From NCBI RefSeq assembly GCF_900156315.1, contig NZ_FTNI01000007.1:75839-139838 (forward strand): a DNA stretch of 64,000 bases, read 5' to 3'. Position 1 is the first letter of the stretch, and the number at the start of each line of letters is the position of its first letter. The notes under the pieces are model-generated. The model saw only the letters and a program-made list of their open reading frames with translations, had not been told where the DNA came from and did no database searches. The translations under genes were made by a program, and so were the position numbers. Shown here one piece after another: positions 1 to 7,416 of this stretch. The stretch is from Microbispora rosea (GTDB lineage: Bacteria > Actinomycetota > Actinomycetes > Streptosporangiales > Streptosporangiaceae).

Positions 1-1059
1 ACGGTGGAGTACTCCCTCGACTCGCAGCCGTTCGCGGTCTACTCGAAGGCGCTGACGGTCGACCAGCCGGGTGCGCACCGGGTGAGCTACCGGGCGACCG
101 ACAAGGCGGGCAACACCTCGGCGGTGGCGTCGGTGACGTTCACCGTGGTGGTCCCGCCGGCCAAGGACACCACCGCGCCGCAGGTGTCGGCCGGTGTGTC
201 GGGCACCAAGGACGCCGACGGCAACTACGTCGGCTCGGCGACGGTGACGGTCTCGGCGACCGACACCGAGTCAGGCGTCGACAAGGTCGAGTACGCCCTG
301 GACGGCGCGGCCTTCGCGGCCTACACGGCTCCGGTCTCGGTGAACAAGACCGGGTCGCACACGGTGCAGTACCGGGCGACCGACAAGGCGGGCAACACGT
401 CGCCGGTGGGGTCGGTGACCTTCAAGGTCGTCGCGCCGCAGCAGGACGACACCACGGCTCCGCAGGTGTCGGCGCAGCTCAGCGGCAGCATGGACTGGGC
501 GTGGAACTACGTCGGCTCCGCCACGCTCACCATCTCGGCGACCGACAGCGGGTCGGGCGTGGCCACGGTGGAGTACTCCCTCGACGGCCAGCCGTTCGCG
601 CTGTACTCCAAGCCGGTGGCGGTGAGCCAGCCGGGGGCGCACACCGTGAGCTACCGGGCCACCGACAAGGCCGGGAACGCCTCCGACGTCGCGTCGGTGT
701 CGTTCACGGTGGTCTCCGCGGAGCAGAAGGACACCACGCCTCCGCTGGTGTCGGCGCAGGTGGCCGGTGACAAGGACACCGACGGCAACTACGTGGGTTC
801 TGCGACGGTGACGGTCTCGGCGAGCGACGGCGAGTCGGGTGTGGACACGGTCGAGTACTCCCTCGACGGGCAGCCGTTCGGCCTGTACTCGGCGCCGGTG
901 GCGGTCAAGCAGCCGGGCGCGCACACCGTGAGCTACCGGGCCACCGACAAGGCCGGCAACACCTCCAATGCGGGCACGGCGACGTTCAGCGTCGTCGGCG
1001 CCGCGCCGGGCTCCGACTGTTCGAAGCCTGGCAAGGGCAAGGGCTGCACGGACGACTGA
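1..1059 (+). CDS. C-terminal part of a secreted protein with tandem Ig-like (OmpL47-type) repeats; 5' end outside window
   Basis: The reading frame is open from the first base, so the true start lies to the left. What remains is about 352 residues made of one partial and three complete copies of a 94-residue beta-rich module. Each full copy begins with DTTAPxVSA or DTTPPLVSA and carries GNYVGSAT, SGVxxVEYxLDG and YRATDKAGN motifs. New copies begin at bases 166, 448 and 730, exactly 282 bases apart, and are very similar at DNA level, which suggests recent duplication. The tail after the last module contains two cysteines and a GKGKG stretch. Modules of this kind are usually found in exported surface or carbohydrate-related proteins of actinomycetes. 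The catalytic or anchoring part, if any, must be upstream and cannot be seen. Confidence 0.75.
   Translation, partial: TVEYSLDSQPFAVYSKALTVDQPGAHRVSYRATDKAGNTSAVASVTFTVVVPPAKDTTAPQVSAGVSGTKDADGNYVGSATVTVSATDTESGVDKVEYALDGAAFAAYTAPVSVNKTGSHTVQYRATDKAGNTSPVGSVTFKVVAPQQDDTTAPQVSAQLSGSMDWAWNYVGSATLTISATDSGSGVATVEYSLDGQPFALYSKPVAVSQPGAHTVSYRATDKAGNASDVASVSFTVVSAEQKDTTPPLVSAQVAGDKDTDGNYVGSATVTVSASDGESGVDTVEYSLDGQPFGLYSAPVAVKQPGAHTVSYRATDKAGNTSNAGTATFSVVGAAPGSDCSKPGKGKGCTDD
166..1011 (+). repeat. Three in-frame 282-bp tandem repeats
   Basis: Units start at 166, 448 and 730 and each encodes 94 residues. The perfect in-frame period and the low divergence (for example the shared VEYSLDGQPF segments) indicate duplication by unequal recombination. 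A fourth, partial copy runs from the window edge to 165. Confidence 0.85.
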
Positions 1060-1073
1060 GTTCGTGCGGCCAC

Positions 1074-1108
1074 AGGCGGCCTCGGTCCGGCGACGGCCGA
1101 GGCCGCCT
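1074..1108. terminator. Bidirectional terminator-like hairpin
   Basis: Twelve-base perfect arms (AGGCGGCCTCGG at 1074-1085 and its complement at 1097-1108) enclose an 11-base loop. It lies between the convergent Ig-like gene and the YiaA/B-like gene. A pyrimidine-rich run follows on the plus strand. Confidence 0.7.
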
Positions 1109-1132
1109 CTTCTCGTCGCGCGCGGCTCGCCC

Positions 1133-1417
1133 TCATTCGGTCCGGAAGGGGTCGTGCTCGGCGAGGAGCTTGTCGAGCCGGGCCTGGTCCACCCGGCTGA
1201 CGACGGTCGACTCCTCCTGCCGGTCCCGTACGCACTTGGCCAGCGTGAACGTCGAGGTCACCACGTACATCAGCCCGAGGGCGAGGAAGGAGCGCACCCA
1301 GGCCGTGACCGGAAGGTAGAGGATGCCGGCGGCCAGGCCCGCGAGGGAGATCACGAACGAGAGCACGGCCTGGATGTAGAAGGCGGTCGTCGTCGAGGTT
1401 TTCACCGGTTGCGTCAT
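1133..1417 (-). CDS. YiaA/YiaB-type two-helix inner membrane protein
   Basis: This 94-residue protein has two hydrophobic segments, at about residues 12-34 and 40-58. They are followed by a charged cytoplasmic tail containing KCVRDRQEES and a final EHDPF motif. The layout (short hydrophilic start, a FYIQAVLSFVISL helix, a second helix, then the RDR tail) matches the YiaAB two-helix domain, whose biochemical role is unknown. It lies 75 bases downstream of the orphan atpB-like gene on the same strand, so the two may be co-transcribed. No strong Shine-Dalgarno sequence precedes the ATG. Confidence 0.7.
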   Translation of the reverse strand: MTQPVKTSTTTAFYIQAVLSFVISLAGLAAGILYLPVTAWVRSFLALGLMYVVTSTFTLAKCVRDRQEESTVVSRVDQARLDKLLAEHDPFRTE

Positions 1418-1492
1418 GGTGTCATCGTCCGCGGCACGCGCCTGCCGGGCATGAGCGCCGATACTCAGTTACCGGTGAGTACGAGCACCCGC

Positions 1493-2281
1493 TCAGTGCT
1501 CCAGGTGCAGGGCGTTGCCGATGTACATGGCCGCCAGCATGGTGAACAGGAACGCCTGCAGGAACTGGATGAAGATCTCCAGAGCGGTCATCACGACGGC
1601 CATGGCCACGCTGAGCAGGCCCACCGGGACTCCGAGCACCGTGGGCTGTTCGACGAGGAACCAGAATCCCACCGCGCTGAAGAACGCCAGCAGCAGGTGC
1701 CCCGCGAACATGTTCGCGAACAGCCGTACGGCGTGCGTGAACGGCGCGGTGACGAACGTGTAGAGCAGCTCGAGCGGCGCGTACAGGACAAGCGCGATCG
1801 GCTTCGGCAGGCCGGGCGGGAACATCAGGCTCTTGAGATATCCGCCCACCCCATGGTGCCGGAAGGCGAGATAGAGCTTGATGACGTACACGACCAGGGC
1901 GAACACCACCGGGAACGCGATGTGGGCGTTCACCGGGAACTGCACTCCCGGGATCACTCCCAACAGGTTCCACAGCAGGATCACCGAGAAGAGGCTGAGC
2001 AGGAACGGCATCCAGCGCTCGGCGTCCGCCCCGATGAAGGGCCGGGCCACCTGGTCGCGGACGAACAGGTAGCCGTACTCGCCGAGATGCTGCAGGCCGC
2101 GCGGGACGAGAGCCGGCCGCGCGAACGCGCCCCACGCGAGCGCGCACAGCAGCACCACGCCGACCGCGGCCAGCACCACAGGTTTGGTCAGCCAGTACGG
2201 CGCGCCAGGCCAGAGCGGCGGAAAGTCGAACAGTTCGACACCGGGAGCTCTGAAGTCGTCTCCGGCAATGCTTGCGGGCAT
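1493..2281 (-). CDS. atpB: F0F1 ATP synthase subunit a, orphan copy
   Basis: The 262-residue protein is a recognisable a subunit of the F0 proton channel. It has six or so hydrophobic segments, the conserved THAVRLFANMFAGH helix with the essential proton-path arginine, and the C-terminal LEIFIQFLQAFLF helix that packs against the c-ring. I chose the ATG at 2281 because the nine extra upstream codons look non-conserved. No c, b, delta, alpha, gamma, beta or epsilon gene is adjacent: the neighbours are a YiaA/B-like gene and a divergent TetR gene. It is therefore a solitary paralogue rather than part of an atp operon. A palindrome in the shared promoter suggests repression by the TetR protein. 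A role as an inducible replacement a subunit is inference. Confidence 0.85.
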   Translation of the reverse strand: MPASIAGDDFRAPGVELFDFPPLWPGAPYWLTKPVVLAAVGVVLLCALAWGAFARPALVPRGLQHLGEYGYLFVRDQVARPFIGADAERWMPFLLSLFSVILLWNLLGVIPGVQFPVNAHIAFPVVFALVVYVIKLYLAFRHHGVGGYLKSLMFPPGLPKPIALVLYAPLELLYTFVTAPFTHAVRLFANMFAGHLLLAFFSAVGFWFLVEQPTVLGVPVGLLSVAMAVVMTALEIFIQFLQAFLFTMLAAMYIGNALHLEH

Positions 2282-2312
2282 GGGGAATCCCCTCGTCCGG
2301 CGGTCCAAAACT

Positions 2313-2327
2313 GAGTACGCCGTACTC
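2313..2327. promoter_or_regulatory. Probable TetR operator between atpB and tetR
   Basis: GAGTACGCCGTACTC is a perfect inverted repeat with seven-base arms around one central base. It lies between two divergent starts. A TATATA element at about 2346-2351 could serve as a -10 for the atpB-side promoter, which would place the palindrome close to the transcription start, as expected for a repressor site. Confidence 0.6.
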
Positions 2328-2397
2328 GCTTTATCGGTGCGAGCCTATATACCGGGTACCGTGTACGCAATAGTGTGACGACCTGGGATGACCAACG

Positions 2398-3144
2398 ATG
2401 ACGGGCCACGAGAACCTGTGGATGCGTCCCGAGCGCCCTGCTCGTGGACCGCGGCCGAGCTTCAGCCGCGCCGCCCTCGCGGAGGCGGCGATCCGCGTCG
2501 CGGACGCCGAGGGACTGGAGGCGATCTCCATGCGGCGGCTCGCCGCCGATCTCGGCGCGGGCACGATGTCCCTGTATCGCTACGTGACGAGCAAGGACGA
2601 GGTGTTCGACCTCATGGTCGACACCGCGGTGCGGGAGTATCTGCCGGAGGACCGGCGGCCGCCGGACGACTGGGTCGAAGGGCTCCGCCTGCTCGCCTGG
2701 CAGGCCCGGCGCACCATGCTCCGCCATCCGTGGCTCGCGCCGCTGGCGGCCGGTCGCCCGCAGGCCGGCCCGAACAGCGCGCGCTTGATGGAGACCGCCC
2801 TCGGCATGCTCGACGGTCTCGGCCTGAGCGTCGACGAGATGCTGACCCTCGTCGGCGCGGTCTTCGCGTACGTGAACGGTTACATCCAGAGCGAACTGGC
2901 CGAGGCCGAGGCGCTCCGGCGGTCGGGGCTGACGCTGGCCCAGCGGCTGGCGCAGCACCTGTCCTTCATCCAGTCGCTCATCGCGACCGGCGAATATCCC
3001 ATGCTGGAGCGGATGACGAAGGAGGCCGGGCGGCAGTACATGGGGGCCGACGACCGCTTCGCCTACGGCCTCGACCGGCTGCTCGACGGCGTGGCCGCAG
3101 GTCTGCCGCGGCGCGGCGCGGAAGGGCCCGCGCGGTCACGGTGA
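2398..3144 (+). CDS. TetR/AcrR family regulator with tetracycline-repressor-type C-terminal domain
   Basis: The 248-residue protein has an N-terminal helix-turn-helix at about residues 22-68 (SRAALAEAAIRVADAEGLEAISMRRLAADL, here given for location only in parts: MRRLAADLGAG and SLYRYVTSKDEV). An all-helical ligand-binding part follows, of the type often annotated TetR_C (WLAPLAAGRPQAGPNS and GYIQSELAEAEA). This subfamily usually controls neighbouring transporter genes, but here the only divergent neighbour is the orphan ATP synthase a subunit. A start at residue 9 (MRPERPARG) is also possible, because neither ATG has a strong ribosome-binding site. Confidence 0.85.
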   Translation: MTGHENLWMRPERPARGPRPSFSRAALAEAAIRVADAEGLEAISMRRLAADLGAGTMSLYRYVTSKDEVFDLMVDTAVREYLPEDRRPPDDWVEGLRLLAWQARRTMLRHPWLAPLAAGRPQAGPNSARLMETALGMLDGLGLSVDEMLTLVGAVFAYVNGYIQSELAEAEALRRSGLTLAQRLAQHLSFIQSLIATGEYPMLERMTKEAGRQYMGADDRFAYGLDRLLDGVAAGLPRRGAEGPARSR

Positions 3145-3152
3145 CGCAGGCG

Positions 3153-3188
3153 GCCGGCCTCCGGGACGGGTGCCTTTCGGAGGCCGGC
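3153..3188. terminator. Terminator hairpin between convergent tetR and pemK-like genes
   Basis: GCCGGCCTCCG at 3153-3163 pairs perfectly with 3178-3188 across a 14-base loop. It sits directly downstream of the TetR stop codon and upstream, on the plus strand, of the end of the PemK-like gene. Confidence 0.6.
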
Positions 3189-3262
3189 ACGGGGTCAGGG
3201 GTGGGCGTGGTTCGGGGCGGGCGCGGTCTCCGGTGCGGGCATGGTCCCGGAGGGGCGACGGC

Positions 3263-3922
3263 TCAGTTCGGGGTGATCTCGTGGAGGCGGCAGACCTGCC
3301 GCCAGACGCGCGCGTCGAGTGTCCCCACCCTGTCCTGGAAGTCCGCGACGGGCACGCGAACCGGGCCGGTGAGGTCGAGGAAGCTGTTGTGGTCGGCGTC
3401 CGGGTCCCAGGTGCGGGTGGGGATCTCCACGTGGTCGGAGCGGTCGCTGCGATCCTGGCTCGTGATCTTCAGAACCTCGGCGCCGCCCCGGTGTGTCCTG
3501 AGCACCACGCAGGGGCGCACCTTGTGGCCCGGCCCGTCCTCGTAGGGCACGTCGGCCCACCAGATCTCACCCGGACGCGGACCGGCCTGGGTGGCGGCGC
3601 CACCGCGTACGCCCGCTTCGCCGCCCGGCGTACGGCCCGGACCCCGGCTTCCACTCCGCTCTCCACTCCGGCCTTCACCCCGGCTTCCGCCTCGGGCCCC
3701 GGACCCTGCGGTCGTGCCGCCACCGGGCCTGGTCCCCGGCCGCGTGGTCCCTGCCGGGGCCCGCCCACCGGGCTGCCCGGTCCGGCCGGCGCGGCCCGGC
3801 GGGCGGTCGCCCGCAGAGGGGCGCGGCGCGGACCGCCGCCGCGAGGTCCCCGGCAGGCGCCCGGCCATCCCGAGCGCCCCCAACACGACCAGCACGGCCG
3901 CGATCACTACCACCCAGATCAT
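3263..3922 (-). CDS. Membrane-anchored PemK/MazF-family protein without a visible antitoxin
   Basis: The 219-residue protein begins with one transmembrane segment (residues 1-20). A disordered Gly/Arg/Pro-rich linker of about 90 residues follows, then a PemK/MazF fold from about residue 117. Family landmarks are PGEIWWADVPY, the HKVRPCVVL strand, a SQDR segment and the C-terminal VCRLHEIT strand. Canonical family members are soluble mRNA interferases of about 110 residues paired with a small antitoxin. Here there is no antitoxin-sized gene nearby and the domain is tethered to the membrane facing the cytoplasm. It lies 37 bases downstream of the epimerase-like gene on the same strand. Whether it is an active ribonuclease is unknown. 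Confidence 0.75.
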   Translation of the reverse strand: MIWVVVIAAVLVVLGALGMAGRLPGTSRRRSAPRPSAGDRPPGRAGRTGQPGGRAPAGTTRPGTRPGGGTTAGSGARGGSRGEGRSGERSGSRGPGRTPGGEAGVRGGAATQAGPRPGEIWWADVPYEDGPGHKVRPCVVLRTHRGGAEVLKITSQDRSDRSDHVEIPTRTWDPDADHNSFLDLTGPVRVPVADFQDRVGTLDARVWRQVCRLHEITPN

Positions 3923-3959
3923 GGCCGACAGCCTACGGCTCCTCGCGGCCCGGTCGCGG

Positions 3960-4970
3960 TCAGGGGCGGGCGTCCCAGGCGGCGAGGATGCGCGCCTCCT
4001 TGTCCGGGGCGATGCCGTGGCGCATCCGGCCGCCGAAGCTGCGCCGCTCTTCGGGGATGTCCTTCAGCCACTCCCAGGTGTCCCGGACGGTCTCCCGCAC
4101 CGGCCTGCAGGTGAGACCCGCGGCGATGGCCTTGGCGGAGGAGTGCGTCCACACGCCCTGGTGGTCCGCCTCCGGAGCCCACAGCGGAAGCTCGGTCCAG
4201 ATCTCCACGCCCTGGTCCACCAGGAACTCGTCGTCGACCCACACCAGCTCCGGGTCCGAGCCGGTGACCTCCGCGCAGGCGTTCAGCCAGTCGCCGTACG
4301 TCGTGTTGCCCTGCACCCCGCCCGTCATGTAGCGGCCGGTGGTGCCCTTGGCCGCGTGGTCGAGGGTGAACGCCGCGATGTCGCGGGCGTCGATGAGCTG
4401 CATCGCAAGCGCCGGGTCGCCGGGGGCGAGCACCCGCCCGCCTCTGGAGATTCGGGTGAGCCACCAGGGCAGCCGGCCCACGTCCTCGTGCGGGCCGAGG
4501 ATCAGGCCGGGCTCGATGAGCAGGGCGCCGCCGTCGAAGTGCTGCTCGACCGCCCGCTCGCAGCCGGCCTTCAGCACGCCGTATTCGCCGAACTCGGCGT
4601 CCGCGTCCGGCGGGCATTCGTGCAGCGGGAAGGTCTCGTCGACGCCGGGCTTCTCCGGCCAGCCCGGGTGGGCGGAGATGCTGGAGACGAACGTGTAGTG
4701 CGGAGCGTGCCCCGACAGCGTCCGCACCGACTCCAGGACGACGCGGGGGACGTACCCGCACACGTCGATCACCGCGTCCCACTGCCTGCCGTCGGCGAGC
4801 CGCCGCAGGTCGCCGGTGCTCTCGCGGTCGCCGCGCACCGCCTCCACGCCGGGCAGGTCCGTCCCGCTCCTGCCCCTGTTGAATGTCGTCACCTCATGAC
4901 CACGCCGCAGCGCCTCGTCCACGATGGCGCGTCCGAGGAACACCGAACCGCCGATGACCAGAATTTTCAT
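3960..4970 (-). CDS. NAD-dependent epimerase/dehydratase-like (extended SDR) oxidoreductase
   Basis: The 336-residue protein opens with a Rossmann strand and glycine motif in slightly altered form (VIGGSVFLGR). It keeps the extended-SDR features: an N-terminal NAD-binding half, SSISAHPG near the catalytic Ser, and a Tyr-x-x-x-Lys pair in EYGVLKAG. Later motifs GPHEDVGRLPWWLTRI and QLIDARDIAAF are typical of SDR proteins related to nucleoside-sugar epimerases and isoflavone-reductase-like enzymes. The substrate cannot be told. It heads a two-gene unit with the PemK-like gene. Confidence 0.8.
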   Translation of the reverse strand: MKILVIGGSVFLGRAIVDEALRRGHEVTTFNRGRSGTDLPGVEAVRGDRESTGDLRRLADGRQWDAVIDVCGYVPRVVLESVRTLSGHAPHYTFVSSISAHPGWPEKPGVDETFPLHECPPDADAEFGEYGVLKAGCERAVEQHFDGGALLIEPGLILGPHEDVGRLPWWLTRISRGGRVLAPGDPALAMQLIDARDIAAFTLDHAAKGTTGRYMTGGVQGNTTYGDWLNACAEVTGSDPELVWVDDEFLVDQGVEIWTELPLWAPEADHQGVWTHSSAKAIAAGLTCRPVRETVRDTWEWLKDIPEERRSFGGRMRHGIAPDKEARILAAWDARP

Positions 4971-5086
4971 ACGGTCAATCCTTGGCCCGTCCGCGTCGTA
5001 CGTCTGCCCGGTTTCACGGTCGGCGGACGTGATCCGCTGACAGCGAAGCAGGTCGTTCCTTTCCGGCGTGGTCGGACCGGGGCTGC

Positions 5087-7363
5087 TCAGCCGGTGCGCA
5101 ACTCGGGGACCGGCGTGAAGCGCTCCTGCTCCAGCACGTGCACCCGCGCCGCGCCGATGTCGAAGTAGAGGCCGGTGAGCTCCAGCTTCCCGGCCCGTAC
5201 GAGGGTGTCCACGAACGGGTGGGACCGCAGATTGTCGAGCTGCTGGATCACGTTGGTCCGGCAGAGCCGATCGAGCGGCCCGGCGTCGTCGTCACACGGC
5301 TCGGCGGCCACGAACCTGGCCAGGCTCTGCCTCCCGTGCCGCAGCCAGTTGCGCAGCGCGGGCAGGTCGGGGACCTCGCCCAGCAGGGCGGACATCGCGC
5401 CGCATCCCGAGTGTCCACAGACCGTGATCATGCGCACGTCGAGCACCTTCACGGCGTACTCGATCGTGGCCGCGACCGAGTCGTCGGCGGGGACGGCGTC
5501 GGCGCGCGGCACGAGATTGCCGATGTTGCGCAGCGTGAACAGGTCGCCGGGGCCGCTCGCGGTGATGATGTTGGGCACGATGCGGGAGTCGGCGCAGGTG
5601 ATGAACAGGTGCGACGGCGACTGCTTGCGGGCCATGCGGTGGAGCACCGGGCGGACCATCGGCGCGGTCCTGCGCTGGAACTCCCGCATCCCCTCCAGCA
5701 GATCGGGCATGCCCTGCGGCTCGCAGAGCACGGAGATGTCGTCGTGCCTCGTGCCATCGGCGCCGATCACCGCGTAGGACCCGGAGCCCACGCCGCCGGC
5801 CTCCGCGGAACGGGAGCGGCGCCGGTAGGCCCAGGGCAGCCACCAGCGGTCGTGCCGGGGCGGAATTCTGGCCGGGAACAGGCGGACGCCGTTGATCGCG
5901 GCGGAGTACCACTCGGCGTGCGGCTCGTCCACGTCGATCACGCCGCCGGTGCGTTCGTGGTCCAGCCGCCAGGTGTGCAGCGCCTCGAAGGCGGCGTTGT
6001 CCATGAAGTCGAGGTGCAGGTCGAGTTCGACCGCGGCCCCCGCGGGGATGCCGCGCAGCGCCTCGGTCAGCCGGGGCACGCCGAGGAACGTCAGCGATCC
6101 GGTGACGACGATCCGCCAGCGCCGCTCGCCCGCCTGCCGTACGTCGACGGAGACCCAGGCCAGGCGGCGCAGGGCGAGCAGGGCGGCCAGTCCGAGGCCG
6201 ATCGCCACGCCCTCGGCCAGGCCGATCAGCACGACTCCGGCCAACGTCACGAAGTAGACCGGCATCTCGCGGTGGTTGCGCAGGTTGCGGACGTGCGCGA
6301 GGTTGACCATCTGCACGCCGATGAACAGCAGCAGCGCCGCGAGCGCCTCCAGCGGGATCAGCGCGATCATCCAGGCGAAGACGGCGGTGAACAGCAGCAC
6401 CCACACCCCGTGGAGCACCGTGGACCAGCGGCTGCGGGCGCCCGCCCGCGCGTTGGTGGTCGTGCGCACGACGACGCCCGCCACCGGGAGGCCGCCGAGC
6501 GCGCCGGACACCACGTTCGCCACGCCCTGCGCGGTGAGCTCGCGGTCGAGGTCGGCCCGGGGGCCGTCGTGCAGGCGGTTGGACGCCACGCAGGTCAGCA
6601 GCGACTCCACTCCGGCGAGGAGGGCGACGAGCAGGACGGCTCCGGCGATCGCGTGCCAGTCGCCCTGCGGCATCAGAGGTCCCTGGACGGAGGAGAACCC
6701 GCCCTTGAGGTCCACCTTGGTCAGATCCCAGCCCGACACCGCGGCCGTCAGCGTTGCGACCATCAGCGCGGCGAGCGGTGCGGGCACGGCGCGCAGCCGG
6801 GGAATCCGGCCCCACACGAGCAGGACCCCGATCGTCAGCACGCCGATCATGACGGCGTGCGTGTGGTTGTCGAGGATCTGCGCGGGAAGTTCGAGGACGT
6901 TCTCCAGCGCGGAGCGCTGCGGCGAACCGCCGAGCACGATGTGCAGCTGGGACAGCGCGATCACCACGCCGACCCCGGCGAGCATGCCGTGGACGACGGC
7001 GGGGGAGACCCCGAGCGCCGCCCGCGCCACCTTCAGCCCGCCGAGCACCAGCTGGAGCAGGCCGGCCATGACGGTGATGGCGCACGTGGCGCGCCAGCCG
7101 TAGGTGTGGACGAGCTCGGCGACCACCAGGGACAGCCCCGCGGCCGGTCCGCTGACCTGGACGACGGACCCGCCGAGGGCGCCGCCCACCACGCCGCCGA
7201 CCACGGCGGCGACGAGACCGGCCGCCACCGGTGCGCCGGACGCGACCGCGATGCCGAGCGACAACGGCACCGCCACCAGGAAGACCACCAGCGAGGCGGG
7301 CACATCGTGCCGGAACACGGACTTCCAGTTACGCGGCGCAATCGTGCCGTCACTGATTGTCAT
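5087..7363 (-). CDS. SulP-family anion (probably bicarbonate) transporter fused to beta-carbonic anhydrase
   Basis: The 758-residue fusion has three parts. Residues about 15-410 form a SulP membrane domain with 10-12 helices (VPASLVVFLVAVPLSLGIA, VQVSGPAAGLSLVV, and VANVVSGALGGLPVAG with the family's GGLP motif). Residues about 415-490 resemble a STAS domain (RIVVTGSLTFLGV, ELDLHLDFMDNAAFEAL). The C-terminal 220 residues are a beta-carbonic anhydrase with zinc ligands in CADSR (Cys near 590) and CGHSGCGA. The fusion suggests that bicarbonate moved by the transporter is interconverted with carbon dioxide at the inner membrane face. Such SulP-CA fusions are known in actinobacteria and other bacteria. 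The gene lies 53 bases downstream of the low-complexity membrane protein gene and may share its transcript. Confidence 0.9.
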   Translation of the reverse strand: MTISDGTIAPRNWKSVFRHDVPASLVVFLVAVPLSLGIAVASGAPVAAGLVAAVVGGVVGGALGGSVVQVSGPAAGLSLVVAELVHTYGWRATCAITVMAGLLQLVLGGLKVARAALGVSPAVVHGMLAGVGVVIALSQLHIVLGGSPQRSALENVLELPAQILDNHTHAVMIGVLTIGVLLVWGRIPRLRAVPAPLAALMVATLTAAVSGWDLTKVDLKGGFSSVQGPLMPQGDWHAIAGAVLLVALLAGVESLLTCVASNRLHDGPRADLDRELTAQGVANVVSGALGGLPVAGVVVRTTTNARAGARSRWSTVLHGVWVLLFTAVFAWMIALIPLEALAALLLFIGVQMVNLAHVRNLRNHREMPVYFVTLAGVVLIGLAEGVAIGLGLAALLALRRLAWVSVDVRQAGERRWRIVVTGSLTFLGVPRLTEALRGIPAGAAVELDLHLDFMDNAAFEALHTWRLDHERTGGVIDVDEPHAEWYSAAINGVRLFPARIPPRHDRWWLPWAYRRRSRSAEAGGVGSGSYAVIGADGTRHDDISVLCEPQGMPDLLEGMREFQRRTAPMVRPVLHRMARKQSPSHLFITCADSRIVPNIITASGPGDLFTLRNIGNLVPRADAVPADDSVAATIEYAVKVLDVRMITVCGHSGCGAMSALLGEVPDLPALRNWLRHGRQSLARFVAAEPCDDDAGPLDRLCRTNVIQQLDNLRSHPFVDTLVRAGKLELTGLYFDIGAARVHVLEQERFTPVPELRTG

Positions 7364-7416
7364 GGGCCGACAATATGTCAGCCCATGAGACCGTCACCAG
7401 GCAGGCAACGGGAAAA

